DNA of 32,605 nucleotides from Xenococcus sp. PCC 7305 (GTDB lineage: Bacteria; Cyanobacteriota; Cyanobacteriia; Cyanobacteriales; Xenococcaceae): positions 1 through 32,605 of the forward strand of contig NZ_ALVZ01000187.1 of the NCBI RefSeq assembly GCF_000332055.1, read 5' to 3'. The notes beneath the pieces are model-generated. The model was not told the DNA's origin, made no database searches, and saw only the letters and a list, made by a program, of their open reading frames with translations. Within the stretch, counting starts at the first letter, position 1, and each line of letters begins with the position of its first letter. The translations under genes were made by a program, and so were the position numbers. This document shows positions 23,809-32,487 of the stretch, one piece after another.

Positions 23809-25896
23809 ATGGCGAGATTCTCTTTTAATTTAACAACTATTAATGGCAACAATGGATTTTTTATTGATGGTATAAAAATAGATGAGATTTTTTTAAATGA
23901 TCCTCAAGCACCTTTATCCAGTTTGTTCATTAATATTTTGAGTCCCCAGGGAGATATTAATGGCGACAATATTGATGATATTCCGATTCAATCATCGAAT
24001 TTTCTCGAAAATGGAGAAGTAGTACAAGAAAGTTTTGTCATTTTTGGGAATAGTACATTTCCTCCTAACTTAGACTTAGGAACTATTAATGGAAGTAATG
24101 GTATTGCTATAGAAAATACTATTACAGTATTTAATAGCTTTTCTGATGTTAACGGCGATAGCATTGATGACTTACTAATCACTTCAATAGAGTTAAATAC
24201 CCAGGATTTTACTAACTACGTAATTTTAGGCAGTACAAATTTATCTAGTCCTCTTGCTCCAGGAACTTTAAATGGTAGTAATGGATTTAATATTATTGAT
24301 AATAACGATAGTTTGACTCCTTTCATCTTCCAGGGAGACATCAATAATGATTCTCTCGAAGATCTGGTTTTTCTCTCCTCAAGTACGACAGAAAATGTCA
24401 CTAATACTGTTAATAAAATTGTTTTTGGTCGCCCAAATTTTACCTCTCAATTAGATATCTCAACTTTGGATGGCAATAATGGCTTTACTGTTGGTGGTAG
24501 CATTATTTTTAATGGAGGAGGAATTGATATTAATGGAGATAATATAGATGACTTAATTTTTATAGACAATGATAGTCCGCAAAACTATGTCTTATTTGGT
24601 AGCAATAGTTTTGCAAGTAATGTAGATGTTACTGCTGTTAATGGGGGCAATGGTTTTATCATTACAGACAGTAATAGTGGAGCTAATTCTCGCCTATCAG
24701 GAATTCCCATTAAAGATTTGAATGGAGATGGTATCGGGGAGTTGGCAATTCAGCAAAATCTTATTAATCCTAACAATCCGAATCAGCCACAAGTTAATAG
24801 ATTGGATATATTATTTGGCAATAATAATAATCCTAGTAGTATAGATTTAGCAACTCTAGATGGTAATAATGGGTTTACGATTCCTTTTCCCGTTTCAGTA
24901 GAACAGTCTGCAGATCTCAATGGAGATAATATCCAAGACCTCATTGTTCTTGATACTACTGGTATTTACTGTGTAATCTTTGGTAGTAATCAAGGATTTA
25001 GTAGTAGTTTAGATCTGACAAGTCTCAATGGAACCAATGGCTTTGCGATCGCAGATAATGACATTGAAATCACAGATGTCGGAGATGTTAATGGAGATAA
25101 TATTGATGATCTCATTATCGACAAAGAGAATAACACTAGTTATGTTCTGTTTGGTAGTCAAGGAGCTTTTGCTCCGAGAATAGATTTAACTAATGGTAAT
25201 AGCAATGCCTTATTGATATCTGGTGTCCAAGCAAATAATGGAGTTGCGAATGTCTCAGATTTAAACAATGATGGTTTTGATGATCTCGTCTTCAATCCTG
25301 TTGTTGATGATAATGCCACCACTCCAAACGCTAGCAGCGCAGTATTATTTGGAAGAGAAGATTTTAATTTCCCAGATCCTCCTGAAGGGACTATTGATTT
25401 ATTCCGTTTTCGCAACACTACTTTTAATACAGGCACCTATATCTTTGTTGATGCAGTCGAAAGAGATGCTATTTTGAATAATCCTGATTTTAACCAAACT
25501 TTTGAGTTAGAAGGTAATGGCAATCCTGCATTTCGGGCTAGTAGAGGAGAAGGAGAAGGTCTATTGCCTTTCTTTCGTTTACAAAGTCTTGCCACTCCAG
25601 GTACTTTTCTGTTTGTCAGTACCGAAGAATATAATGCTATTTTTGATGCTAATTCTGAGCAAAGAAATAACTTCCAACCAGAAGGTTTTGATGGGGCAGG
25701 AAATGATATTCCTGAGTTTTATCTTTTTGGAGTGGGAGCGAACCAAGGAGTAGAATTTAATCGTTTTCAAAATAACAGTAATAATACTTTTCTCTTTTCT
25801 GGGCCAGCAGAAACTAATGCGATTCTTGGTGATCCGAATTTATCTGGGGCTTTCACTAATCAAGGTGCAGCTTTTGAGGCATTGCCATTCAGCTAG
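23809..25896 (+). CDS. FG-GAP/integrin-like beta-propeller protein with C-terminal triple repeat
   Basis: A 695-residue, Asn/Asp-rich protein. Residues ~1-500 hold eight propeller-type units. Each has an L(N/D)GxNGF turn and a calcium-binding loop of the type D-x-NGD-x-x-x-D (for example DINGDNIDDI at 49-58, DVNGDSIDDL, DLNGDGIGEL, DVNGDNIDDLII and DLNNDGFDDLVF near 486). This fits an integrin-alpha-like FG-GAP propeller. From about 531 three further repeats follow (starting near 531, 588 and 650) with RF....GTY.FV...ER.AI....F...G.AF. They match the C-terminal repeats of the haloperoxidase-like protein at 313-2316. No Sec signal peptide is present. It is probably a surface or secreted calcium-binding protein; partner and function are unknown. 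GAGG precedes the start. Confidence 0.8.
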   Translation: MARFSFNLTTINGNNGFFIDGIKIDEIFLNDPQAPLSSLFINILSPQGDINGDNIDDIPIQSSNFLENGEVVQESFVIFGNSTFPPNLDLGTINGSNGIAIENTITVFNSFSDVNGDSIDDLLITSIELNTQDFTNYVILGSTNLSSPLAPGTLNGSNGFNIIDNNDSLTPFIFQGDINNDSLEDLVFLSSSTTENVTNTVNKIVFGRPNFTSQLDISTLDGNNGFTVGGSIIFNGGGIDINGDNIDDLIFIDNDSPQNYVLFGSNSFASNVDVTAVNGGNGFIITDSNSGANSRLSGIPIKDLNGDGIGELAIQQNLINPNNPNQPQVNRLDILFGNNNNPSSIDLATLDGNNGFTIPFPVSVEQSADLNGDNIQDLIVLDTTGIYCVIFGSNQGFSSSLDLTSLNGTNGFAIADNDIEITDVGDVNGDNIDDLIIDKENNTSYVLFGSQGAFAPRIDLTNGNSNALLISGVQANNGVANVSDLNNDGFDDLVFNPVVDDNATTPNASSAVLFGREDFNFPDPPEGTIDLFRFRNTTFNTGTYIFVDAVERDAILNNPDFNQTFELEGNGNPAFRASRGEGEGLLPFFRLQSLATPGTFLFVSTEEYNAIFDANSEQRNNFQPEGFDGAGNDIPEFYLFGVGANQGVEFNRFQNNSNNTFLFSGPAETNAILGDPNLSGAFTNQGAAFEALPFS

Positions 25897-25913
25897 CTGT
25901 TAATTGCCAAAAT

Positions 25914-25930
25914 TTTATCGTTACGATAAA
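25914..25930 (+). terminator. Hairpin behind the propeller gene
   Basis: TTTTATCGT and ACGATAAAA form a palindromic stem (about 8 bp) within 35 bp of the stop codon at 25896. It is A/T-rich and without a T-run, so terminator function is plausible but unproven. Confidence 0.4.
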
Positions 25931-25979
25931 AGAAATAGAGGCAACAAAGGTGGAAGACTCTAGTGCCGATGTGAGGAAG

Positions 25980-26014
25980 TAATGAGTAATAAGTAATAAG
26001 TAATAAGTAATAAG
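25980..26014. repeat. TAATGAG + TAATAAG x4 array
   Basis: TAATGAG (25980-25986) followed by four perfect TAATAAG units (25987-26014), the longest pure run of this heptamer in the window, 15 bp left of element A copy 2. Confidence 0.9.
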
Positions 26015-26028
26015 TACCAGCTTGTTGC

Positions 26029-26142
26029 TATAGCGTTTCTCATATTCATAAGATACAGTTTGCTGTTCCCTATTCCCTATTCCCGATTCCCTATTCCCCA
26101 AAGCATATCCTTCTGCATCTCACTAATTAGAGAAGTGCTATA
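26029..26142. mobile_element. MITE-like element A, copy 2 (114 bp)
   Basis: The left end CTATAGCGTTTCTC (from 26028) and right end GAGAAGTGCTATAG (to 26143) are inverted repeats matching at 12 of 14 positions. The interior has five TTCCC-type heptamers (about 26066-26100) against four in copy 1 at 13301-13407. The flanks of the core (CATATTCATAAGATACAG and AAAGCATATCC) are the same in both copies. Here the element is wholly intergenic. Confidence 0.75.
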
Positions 26143-26187
26143 GATAGCTTATTTACCCCCACGTCTACTAGCCAATTTTGCCTTTTT

Positions 26188-27312
26188 CTAATACAATTCA
26201 TACTTTAACAAAGTGCAAGCCAAAGAACCATTGTACACAGGGATTCTTTGAGAGGTTCGCAAACCAACTTTTTTCGCCAATTGTTTATTTCCTGTCAAAA
26301 TATATGCCGTCCATCCTTTAAATCTTTGTTTAAAAATATCACCTAACATTTTATATAAATCTTCCAATTCTTCTGTTGTTCCTAACCTTTGTCCATAGGG
26401 AGGATTGCAAATAATTACTCCCTTCTCTGCTGGTGGTTGAACTTCAGATAGTTCTTTCTGCATGAATTGGATTTGTTCTCCTAAGCCACAATTTTCAGCA
26501 TTGGTATAGGCTTGATCGATTATCTCAAAATCGCGATCGCTACCAATAATCGGGATATCAATAGTTTTTAATTGGCTATTTTTGGCCTCTGTGACTAATT
26601 TATTCCAGAGAGTTTCATCGTAATCTAACCAAGTTTGAAAACCAAACTGCGATTTATATAAGCCAGGGGCAATATTCAAAGCTTGCATCGCTGCTTCGAT
26701 GGGCAAAGTCCCCGAACCGCATAAAGGATCAAAAAACGCTAATTCTGGAGTCCAATCCGTCATTTGAATTAACGCTGCTGCGAGGGTTTCTTTGAGGGGA
26801 GCCCGTCCCATTGCTGGGCGGTAACCTCTGCGGTGTAAGCTAGACCCAGAGCTGTCTAGACTGATAATACAACGATTATTATCTATATGGGCATTGACTA
26901 ATAAATCAGGGGCTTCGGCATTAATATCTGAGCGTTTATTATATTGTTTTTGCTGTTGATCAACGATCGCATTTTTAATTTGTAGAGCAGTAAAATGACT
27001 ATGATTGAGTTGTTTGTTTTTCCCTGTACAAGTCACAGCCAAGGTCATTTCTGGATTAAGATATGCTGACCAATCAATTGTTTGAACACTTTTATAAAGA
27101 CTTTGAGCATCAAAACTTTTTACTTTATCAATTTTTACTAAGACTCGGAAAATAGTTCTTGACCAAAGATTGACTCGATATAGTAGTTCTTGATTTCCTT
27201 GGAAATATACACCTAAAAAATCCGTTTTAACTTCCGTTGCACCCAAGGCAATCAATTCTTGAGCAGCAGTCTCTTCTAATCCACGGGCTACCGTGGCAAA
27301 ATAATCATTCAT
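26188..27312 (-). CDS. THUMP-domain class I SAM-dependent RNA methyltransferase (RlmL-N type)
   Basis: A 374-residue N2-guanine RNA methyltransferase. A ferredoxin-like/THUMP N terminus (1-~150, YFATVARGLEETAAQELIALGA at the start) binds RNA. LHRRGYR (159-165) leads into the Rossmann methyltransferase with motif I DPLCGSGT (195-202) and the catalytic NPPY (303-306). It resembles the first half of E. coli RlmL, which modifies G2445 of 23S rRNA; the exact target in cyanobacteria is inferred. The length is normal for the single-domain form. It is directly downstream of ilvA on the same strand (27 bp), so the two may be cotranscribed. Confidence 0.92.
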   Translation of the reverse strand: MNDYFATVARGLEETAAQELIALGATEVKTDFLGVYFQGNQELLYRVNLWSRTIFRVLVKIDKVKSFDAQSLYKSVQTIDWSAYLNPEMTLAVTCTGKNKQLNHSHFTALQIKNAIVDQQQKQYNKRSDINAEAPDLLVNAHIDNNRCIISLDSSGSSLHRRGYRPAMGRAPLKETLAAALIQMTDWTPELAFFDPLCGSGTLPIEAAMQALNIAPGLYKSQFGFQTWLDYDETLWNKLVTEAKNSQLKTIDIPIIGSDRDFEIIDQAYTNAENCGLGEQIQFMQKELSEVQPPAEKGVIICNPPYGQRLGTTEELEDLYKMLGDIFKQRFKGWTAYILTGNKQLAKKVGLRTSQRIPVYNGSLACTLLKYELY

Positions 27313-27339
27313 AAAATAAGGAGCAAGGACAATTTTTAA

Positions 27340-28848
27340 TTATAAAAACAATTTATAGGCAGGATTAGTACTTTCGTCCCAATAGGGATATCCCAAAGTC
27401 TCCAGAAAAGCTTGCCATTCATTCATCTCATTGGGCGCAACTTGTACGCCAATGGCAATTCTCCCATAGTCTGAACCATTATTCCGATAGTGAAATAAAC
27501 TAATATTCCAATTAGGACTCATAGAATTTAGAAAATCAACAAGAGCTCCTGGGCGCTCAGGAAATTCGAAGCGATATAACAATTCATTATTGGCTAAGGA
27601 AGACCGACCTCCTACCATATGGCGCAGATGCATTTTAGCTAATTCATCATCTGTAAGATCGATAGTTTTAAAACCATTTTCCTCGAAAGTTGCGACAATA
27701 TTTTCGGCATCAACCCGATTTTGAATTTGCACTCCGACAAAAATATGAGCCTGTTTTTTCTCGGCAATGCGATAGTTAAACTCACTTAAATTATGTTTAC
27801 CAATACAACTACAAAATTTACGGAAACTTCCTCTCTCTTCAGGAATTGTCACGGCAAAAATAGCCTCTCTTCTTTCCCCAAATTCTGCCCTTTCTGCAAC
27901 AAAACGTAGGCGATCGAAATTCATATTGGCACCACAAGCAACAGAAATAAAAGTTTGCCCTGTAACTTGCTCGCGTTCGACATAAGCCTTGGCCCCTGCG
28001 ATCGCCAAGGCCCCCGCAGGTTCTAAAATAGAACGAGTATCTTCAAACACATCTTTGATCGCGGCGCAGGTATCATCTGTCGAAACGAGAATAATCTCAT
28101 CAACATATTTCTGACAAAGCCGAAAAGTCTCTGCTCCCACATGCTTGACTGCCACCCCATCAGCAAACAAGCCCACCTGGGGTAATTTTACCCTCTCTCC
28201 TTTTTGCAAAGATTGAGACATGGCATCAGAATCTACAGGCTCAACCCCAATAATTTTAATTTCTGGGCGTAATCTTTTGATATATGCCGCAACTCCTGAA
28301 ATCAAGCCGCCACCACCGATCGCCAGAAAAATCGCATCAATCGGTTTTTGATATTGCCTTAAAATCTCCATGCCAATGGTTCCTTGTCCTGCGATTACAT
28401 CAGGATCATCAAAGGGATGGATAAAAGTTAAGTTTTTCTCTTCTGCTAGCTGACGTGCATGGGCACAAGCATCATCATAACTATTTCCGTGCAAAACTAC
28501 TTGTCCCCCACCAGTCGCTACAGCATTCACTTTCATTGTGGGTGTAGTTACTGGCATCACAATAATCGCTGTGGTGCCTAATTTCTGGGCTGCGAGGGCG
28601 ACTCCTTGAGCATGATTTCCTGCGGAGGCTGCGATTACTCCTTGTTTGAGAAGATCAGGAGATAGTTGCGCCATTTTATTGTAGGCTCCTCTAAGTTTAA
28701 AGGAGAATACCGATTGGAGATCTTCGCGCTTGAGAAAAAGTTTATTGTTTAATCTAGTTGATAGGTTGGGAGCATATTCTAGAGGGGATTCTTGAGCGAC
28801 GTCGTAGACACGAGCATTGAGTATCCTCTCTAAATAGTCGGGTTTCAT
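27340..28848 (-). CDS. ilvA: Threonine ammonia-lyase, biosynthetic (threonine deaminase)
   Basis: A 502-residue PLP enzyme that converts threonine to 2-oxobutanoate and ammonia, the first committed step to isoleucine. PLP binds K51 in SFKLRGAYN; SAGNHAQGVA (75-84) and the phosphate-binding GGGGLISG (178-185) are present. The C-terminal ~170 residues form two ACT-like regulatory units (EERGSFRKFCSCIG and PERPGALVDFLNSM), typical of the isoleucine-inhibited biosynthetic enzyme. The length is normal. It is the first gene of a likely pair with the RNA methyltransferase gene. Confidence 0.97.
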   Translation of the reverse strand: MKPDYLERILNARVYDVAQESPLEYAPNLSTRLNNKLFLKREDLQSVFSFKLRGAYNKMAQLSPDLLKQGVIAASAGNHAQGVALAAQKLGTTAIIVMPVTTPTMKVNAVATGGGQVVLHGNSYDDACAHARQLAEEKNLTFIHPFDDPDVIAGQGTIGMEILRQYQKPIDAIFLAIGGGGLISGVAAYIKRLRPEIKIIGVEPVDSDAMSQSLQKGERVKLPQVGLFADGVAVKHVGAETFRLCQKYVDEIILVSTDDTCAAIKDVFEDTRSILEPAGALAIAGAKAYVEREQVTGQTFISVACGANMNFDRLRFVAERAEFGERREAIFAVTIPEERGSFRKFCSCIGKHNLSEFNYRIAEKKQAHIFVGVQIQNRVDAENIVATFEENGFKTIDLTDDELAKMHLRHMVGGRSSLANNELLYRFEFPERPGALVDFLNSMSPNWNISLFHYRNNGSDYGRIAIGVQVAPNEMNEWQAFLETLGYPYWDESTNPAYKLFL

Positions 28849-29105
28849 TGATAATATGGGGATTGCGATCGGCGATGGACTGTATATGACACTACGTTAA
28901 TAGTCTCATACTTAAGGGAGTAAGATACTGCAACTTTCCTACATTTAATGTTATTTGCTTGGAGGTTATACTTTTGAGTATGAGAGAATTCCATTATTGT
29001 ATTTATTTAAGTTGCTATTGAGCATTGAAAACTACTCGGTATTTTTATTCAGTCAGAAGTCGTCCAGATCGATTATTTATCAAGGATAAATGAATCATTT
29101 ATGTG

Positions 29106-29261
29106 ATGGAAAATTGTGAGAAAACACAAATTCAATCGGACGGTAGAATCAAAATGTGGGGAAGAATTATGGAATTTGAAGGCAGATATCTTCGCGTAGT
29201 TTTACTTCCAGATCGGCAAACAGTTCACAATGCATTTTTTGATCGAAGTCTTAAGCCATGA
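29106..29261 (+). CDS. Small 51-codon gene overlapping the DUF2283 gene (DUF4258-like C-terminal remnant)
   Basis: A short frame starts at ATG 29106 (or GTG 29103) and ends with a TGA that overlaps the next gene's ATG as ATGA (29258-29261). Its 51-residue product reads IQSDGRIKMWGRI ... GRYLRVVLLPD ... TVHNAFFDRSLKP. This resembles the C-terminal half of the small DUF4258-type proteins usually encoded just before DUF2283 genes. A stop codon (TGA 29091) closes the frame upstream, so the usual N-terminal half is missing or in another frame. The stop/start overlap argues for a real coupled gene; the truncation argues for decay. The family assignment is inference. Confidence 0.5.
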   Translation: MENCEKTQIQSDGRIKMWGRIMEFEGRYLRVVLLPDRQTVHNAFFDRSLKP

Positions 29262-29455
29262 AACTTAAATATTTCAAAGACACTGACATCTTATATCTTG
29301 AGTTTAAGAACTCCAATATTGTTGAAACTAGAGATCTCGACGAGAATACACTTTTGGAACTCGATGATCATGGTGACATTTGTGCAATCACTTTAGAACA
29401 TGCCAGTAAGAGAACTGATATTAATAACTTTTCTACTGAAGGAATTGCAGCTTAA
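29258..29455 (+). CDS. DUF2283 domain protein
   Basis: A 65-residue protein starting MKLKYFKDTDILYLEF with the later ETRDLDENTLLELDDHGDICAITLEHAS, the DUF2283 pattern. These small proteins are commonly paired with DUF4258 proteins and behave as possible antitoxin-like partners; no activity is proven. Coupled to the preceding small gene by an ATGA overlap. Confidence 0.8.
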   Translation: MKLKYFKDTDILYLEFKNSNIVETRDLDENTLLELDDHGDICAITLEHASKRTDINNFSTEGIAA

Positions 29456-29540
29456 GCTTTGCAAAGTTCATAATAAGACCGCAGAATATTAATTTAGGAT
29501 AATCATTCACAGTTTGGAAAGACAATAAATTTGTGTAGTT

Positions 29541-30002
29541 ATGACTGCTAAAGTGCCATCAGCTAAAAGTATTGATAAACTCTACGACGAAGATTATTAT
29601 CTTTGGTTGAAAAATACTGCTCAACTGATACGAGAAAAGAGATTTGCGGAGGTTGATGCGGTAAATTTAGTTGAAGAAATTGAGGATATGGGGAGAAGTG
29701 AAAAAAGAGCTTTAGAAAGTAATTTGGTGGTTTTGATTTTACATCTGCTCAAATATAAGTATCAACCAGCTAAACGTAGTAATAGTTGGAAAGCTAGCAT
29801 CAGAGAACATCGCCGAAGATTGAGGAAAGCTTTTGAGGATAGTCCAAGTCTTAAAGGATATTGTGAGAAGGTTTTTGCCGAATGTTATGAAGATGCCAGA
29901 AAACAAGCTAGTGATGAGACAGAATTATCTCTTGATATTTTTCCGGTAGCATCTCCTTTTACTGTTTCGCAGGTTCTTGATGAGGAATATCTGATTGACT
30001 GA
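29541..30002 (+). CDS. DUF29 family protein
   Basis: A 153-residue protein with the DUF29 pattern: LYDEDYYLWLKNTAQLIR, FAEVDAVNLVEEIEDMGRSEKRALESNL, VLILHLLKYKYQP, and SWKASIREHRRRL. The domain is helical, very common in cyanobacterial genomes as many dispersed copies, and of unknown function. The full expected length is present. It sits 85 bp behind the DUF2283 gene. Confidence 0.88.
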   Translation: MTAKVPSAKSIDKLYDEDYYLWLKNTAQLIREKRFAEVDAVNLVEEIEDMGRSEKRALESNLVVLILHLLKYKYQPAKRSNSWKASIREHRRRLRKAFEDSPSLKGYCEKVFAECYEDARKQASDETELSLDIFPVASPFTVSQVLDEEYLID

Positions 30003-30373
30003 CAATAGGCTTATTAATTTCAATTGTTTTTTTAGGTGAAGCAAAAGCATTATTCTATCTATTTTAATGGAGTAAATTAATTCGATTCTTCAACCGTTAT
30101 AATCAAGCCCTAATTTCAATTATCTCTGATACGATTTACCCTCCTTTAATTAGCGATCTCGCTAAGCTGGAACTAAACGATTATTTCTTTGATAGCGATC
30201 GCTGACTTTCAGGTCTATCTGCCAAGAGGAAACTGAACAATCATGATTTAAAATAGCGATCTCGTAGTCCTTTGTTTAGTGTGATCGCAAGTAGAAAAAA
30301 ATTTGTGTAAAAATAAGTCATAGACAAGCTACGAAGATCCTCTGCCAAAATCAATAACCCAGAGCAAATTATT
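30003..30373. other. 371-bp non-coding gap with HIP1-like motifs
   Basis: No coding region is supported. The gap contains one full GCGATCGC (30197-30204) and several imperfect relatives (GCGATCTCG near 30154 and 30256, GTGATCGCA near 30282). I see no clear promoter or hairpin array. It may include decayed sequence between accessory genes. Confidence 0.5.
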
Positions 30374-30610
30374 ATGTCAACTTTAGAAATGGCAATTCAA
30401 AAAATCCGACAATTAACCCCTGAACAACGTAATAAAGTTATCAAATTTATTGAAGTTATAGAATTGCAATCTAATTACCAACAAAAAAATACTAATTCTG
30501 AAATCAACACCCACCAAGACCAAGACTTTTTTTCGCTTGCTGGAATTTGGGAAAATAAAAACATTACGATCGAGTCCCTGCGTGAAGAAGCATGGAATAG
30601 AGAAAAATAA
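30374..30610 (+). CDS. VapB-type antitoxin (DUF2281-like)
   Basis: A 78-residue acidic/helical protein, TLEMAIQKIRQLTPEQRNKVIKFIEVIE at the start and SLAGIWENKNITIESLREEAWNREK at the end. It is read just before, and overlaps by one base (TAATG), the PIN-domain toxin gene, the standard layout of a VapBC pair. The N-terminal segment should bind DNA or dimerise and the C-terminal helix should wrap the toxin active site; both are inferred from the family. Confidence 0.8.
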   Translation: MSTLEMAIQKIRQLTPEQRNKVIKFIEVIELQSNYQQKNTNSEINTHQDQDFFSLAGIWENKNITIESLREEAWNREK

Positions 30611-30990
30611 TGATTTTATGCGACACTAATATTCTTATCGAGTTTTACAAGAATAATCCAAAAGTCATCAAAGAATTACGGCAAATCGGCATTAACCAAC
30701 TAGCCATCAGTATTGTTACTCAAGCTGAACTATATTACGGTGCAATCAACAAAACCGAACTCACTCGTATTCAGAAGCATCTTAACTTAATCCATAATTT
30801 TTATATTGATCAAGAAATTTCAGCTCAGTTTATTCAGCTAATGACACGCTACTCTCTTAGCCATAAACTCACTATTCCAGATGCGCTTATTGCCGCTACC
30901 GTTTTAGTAAATAACATTAGTCTCTATACACTTAACATCAAAGATTTTATTTTCATTGAAGGACTCAATTTATATAGTCCTCAGTCATAA
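30610..30990 (+). CDS. VapC-type PIN-domain toxin ribonuclease
   Basis: A 126-residue PIN nuclease. The acidic metal site is visible: D5 in LCDTNILIEF, E40 in VTQAELYYG and D91 in TIPDALIAAT; the fourth position in LYTLNIKDF is N109 or D112. VapC toxins cleave RNA, often the initiator tRNA or a loop of rRNA, and the antitoxin blocks them. The ATG overlaps the antitoxin stop, so translation is coupled. Full length, so the system looks intact. Confidence 0.88.
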   Translation: MILCDTNILIEFYKNNPKVIKELRQIGINQLAISIVTQAELYYGAINKTELTRIQKHLNLIHNFYIDQEISAQFIQLMTRYSLSHKLTIPDALIAATVLVNNISLYTLNIKDFIFIEGLNLYSPQS

Positions 30991-31175
30991 ACTACTATTT
31001 ATGCGAGCGTGATCGCTAATTTGTTCGCGGAGAAGAAACCAAAGAATAATGATTTAGAACCAATTGAAAAATGTCATTATAACAGCGATCGCAAAGGAGA
31101 CAAATTAACTAACTTGCAGGGAAAATCAAAGCTTTTTTGTTAGTATAAAGGGATTTTACAATGTAGGGATAATCT

Positions 31176-31658
31176 GTGACGAATAATGATGTATTACGCC
31201 GTCTTCGCTATATCTTGGATCTGACCGATTCAATGATGATTGCGGTATTTAGGCAAGCAGATCTAGAAGTTGATCGAGAACAAATCAGTAATTGGCTCAA
31301 GAGAGATGATGATCCTGATTACCAGAATTGTAATGACAAACAACTGGCTATGTTTCTTAATGGTCTGATAAACCATAAGCGTGGCAAAAAAGAAGGTGAG
31401 CAGCCCAAGCCTGAAACAAGGCTGACGAACAATATTGTCTTGAAAAAGCTGAAGATTGCTTTTAATTTAAAAAGCGAGGATATGCTAGAGATTATTGATT
31501 ATGCTGGTCTGGCCTTGAGCAAACATGAATTAAGTGCGTTTTTTAGAAAACCTGATCACAAGCATTATCGTGAATGCAAAGACCAAGTTTTGCGCAACTT
31601 TCTTCAAGGCTTACAAGCGAAGTATCGCCAAGGACTCAACAATAAAAGCTTTACTTAG
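31176..31658 (+). CDS. DUF1456 family protein (YehS-like)
   Basis: A 160-residue protein with two copies of a ~65-residue DUF1456 unit. The first starts NNDVLRRLRYILDLTDSMM and contains WLKRDDDPDYQNCNDKQLAMFLNGL. The second starts NNIVLKKLKIAFNLKSEDM and contains FFRKPDHKHYRECKDQVLRNFLQGL. This duplication is normal for the family, whose function is not established. A GTG start at 31176 is used; AGGGAT about 6 bases before it is a fair ribosome binding site. Confidence 0.85.
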   Translation: MTNNDVLRRLRYILDLTDSMMIAVFRQADLEVDREQISNWLKRDDDPDYQNCNDKQLAMFLNGLINHKRGKKEGEQPKPETRLTNNIVLKKLKIAFNLKSEDMLEIIDYAGLALSKHELSAFFRKPDHKHYRECKDQVLRNFLQGLQAKYRQGLNNKSFT

Positions 31659-31907
31659 AGCTAAATGAATTAAATAAGTTGCTTTTCTTTAATATATGAT
31701 CCCACAGTACTTGTCTTTAGCTGAGCTCAGAGCATCTTGCTTTCGGCGCGATCGTGAGTAAAACTATGGGGTCAAAAATATGAAAAATTTTGTGTAAAAA
31801 TTACAAGTAATCCAATTAGCTTGAGATGCAATACTAATCGCATAAGCCAATTTCAACACCAAAATGAAAATTGATAACGCTCATAACTTGGAGAAACTCA
31901 AATTGCC

Positions 31908-32303
31908 ATGCTAGGAAATTTTCAGCAAAGTCAACTGCGGATTGAATTAGAAGCCAAGCAGAGTACGATTCGAGACAGCTTAATAAATACTAAGCAATTG
32001 GAGCAATGGATTTGGCCTCAAACTTTGTCGGCTAATTTGCCAGAAACATTATCGGCAGGATTAAAATTTACTAGTAAATTAGCTTTTCTAGAGATTGAAT
32101 ATTTAGTAAAAGTGGCAGATGATAATTGTTTACGATTAATCTTGAGCAACGGAATTGATGGTTACCAAGAATGGTGTTGGGGTGACGGTTGGATGCAGTC
32201 TCGTTTGGAAGGTATTACTCTTTTGCCATTAGAGTTGGGTCAGACTTATAACTTAATGAGGCTTCGCCAACATATAGAGATGAGGCAGAACAATAAGGAG
32301 TGA
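31908..32303 (+). CDS. Cyanobacterial conserved hypothetical protein (SRPBCC-like)
   Basis: A 131-residue protein that starts LGNFQQSQLRIELEAKQST and carries LEQWIWPQ, LPETLSAGLKFTS, GIDGYQEWCWGDGWMQSRLEGI and LPLELGQT near the end. I recognise the pattern only as a conserved cyanobacterial family that may have the helix-grip (SRPBCC) fold; no ligand or partner is known to me. No signal peptide or membrane segment is visible. It lies just before transposon-like sequence. Confidence 0.6.
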   Translation: MLGNFQQSQLRIELEAKQSTIRDSLINTKQLEQWIWPQTLSANLPETLSAGLKFTSKLAFLEIEYLVKVADDNCLRLILSNGIDGYQEWCWGDGWMQSRLEGITLLPLELGQTYNLMRLRQHIEMRQNNKE

Positions 32304-32349
32304 ACTCATCATAATTTCAGAGTAACTCCCAAAAGATAACACTGCAAAT

Positions 32350-32442
32350 ATGATGGTTAATTATGAAGTCACTATAACCGAACCGATTGCAGCAATTCCA
32401 AATTCGAAAGTAACAGGGGATACAGAACTAGGCTTACGGTAG
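32350..32442 (+). other. Short 30-codon frame, doubtful
   Basis: ATG at 32350 gives a 30-residue frame (VNYEVTITEPIAAIPNSK...) that stops at 32442. It may be a remnant of a displaced gene end next to the transposase. No family is recognised and coding is not supported. Confidence 0.15.
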
Positions 32443-32487
32443 CGCAGCAAGATAGAAAAAAGTCAGAAATCAAGAGTGATCTAATTT

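Larger units (their letters stand above)
25897..26187. other. Gap with heptamer array and MITE-like element
   Basis: The 291-bp gap between the convergent propeller and RNA methyltransferase genes holds the TAATAAG array (25980-26014), element A copy 2 (26029-26142) and an inverted pair TTTTATCGT-TACGATAAAA near 25914-25930, a likely hairpin terminator behind the propeller gene. Confidence 0.6.

Noticed and set aside
25980-26014. Regular repeats that might suggest a CRISPR array
   Set aside because: The heptamers are contiguous without spacers and there are no cas genes; these are short tandem repeats.
25889-26101. Open frame on the minus strand in the repeat-filled gap
   Set aside because: The translation is low-complexity repeat (GNRESGIGNRE) from heptamers, with no other support.
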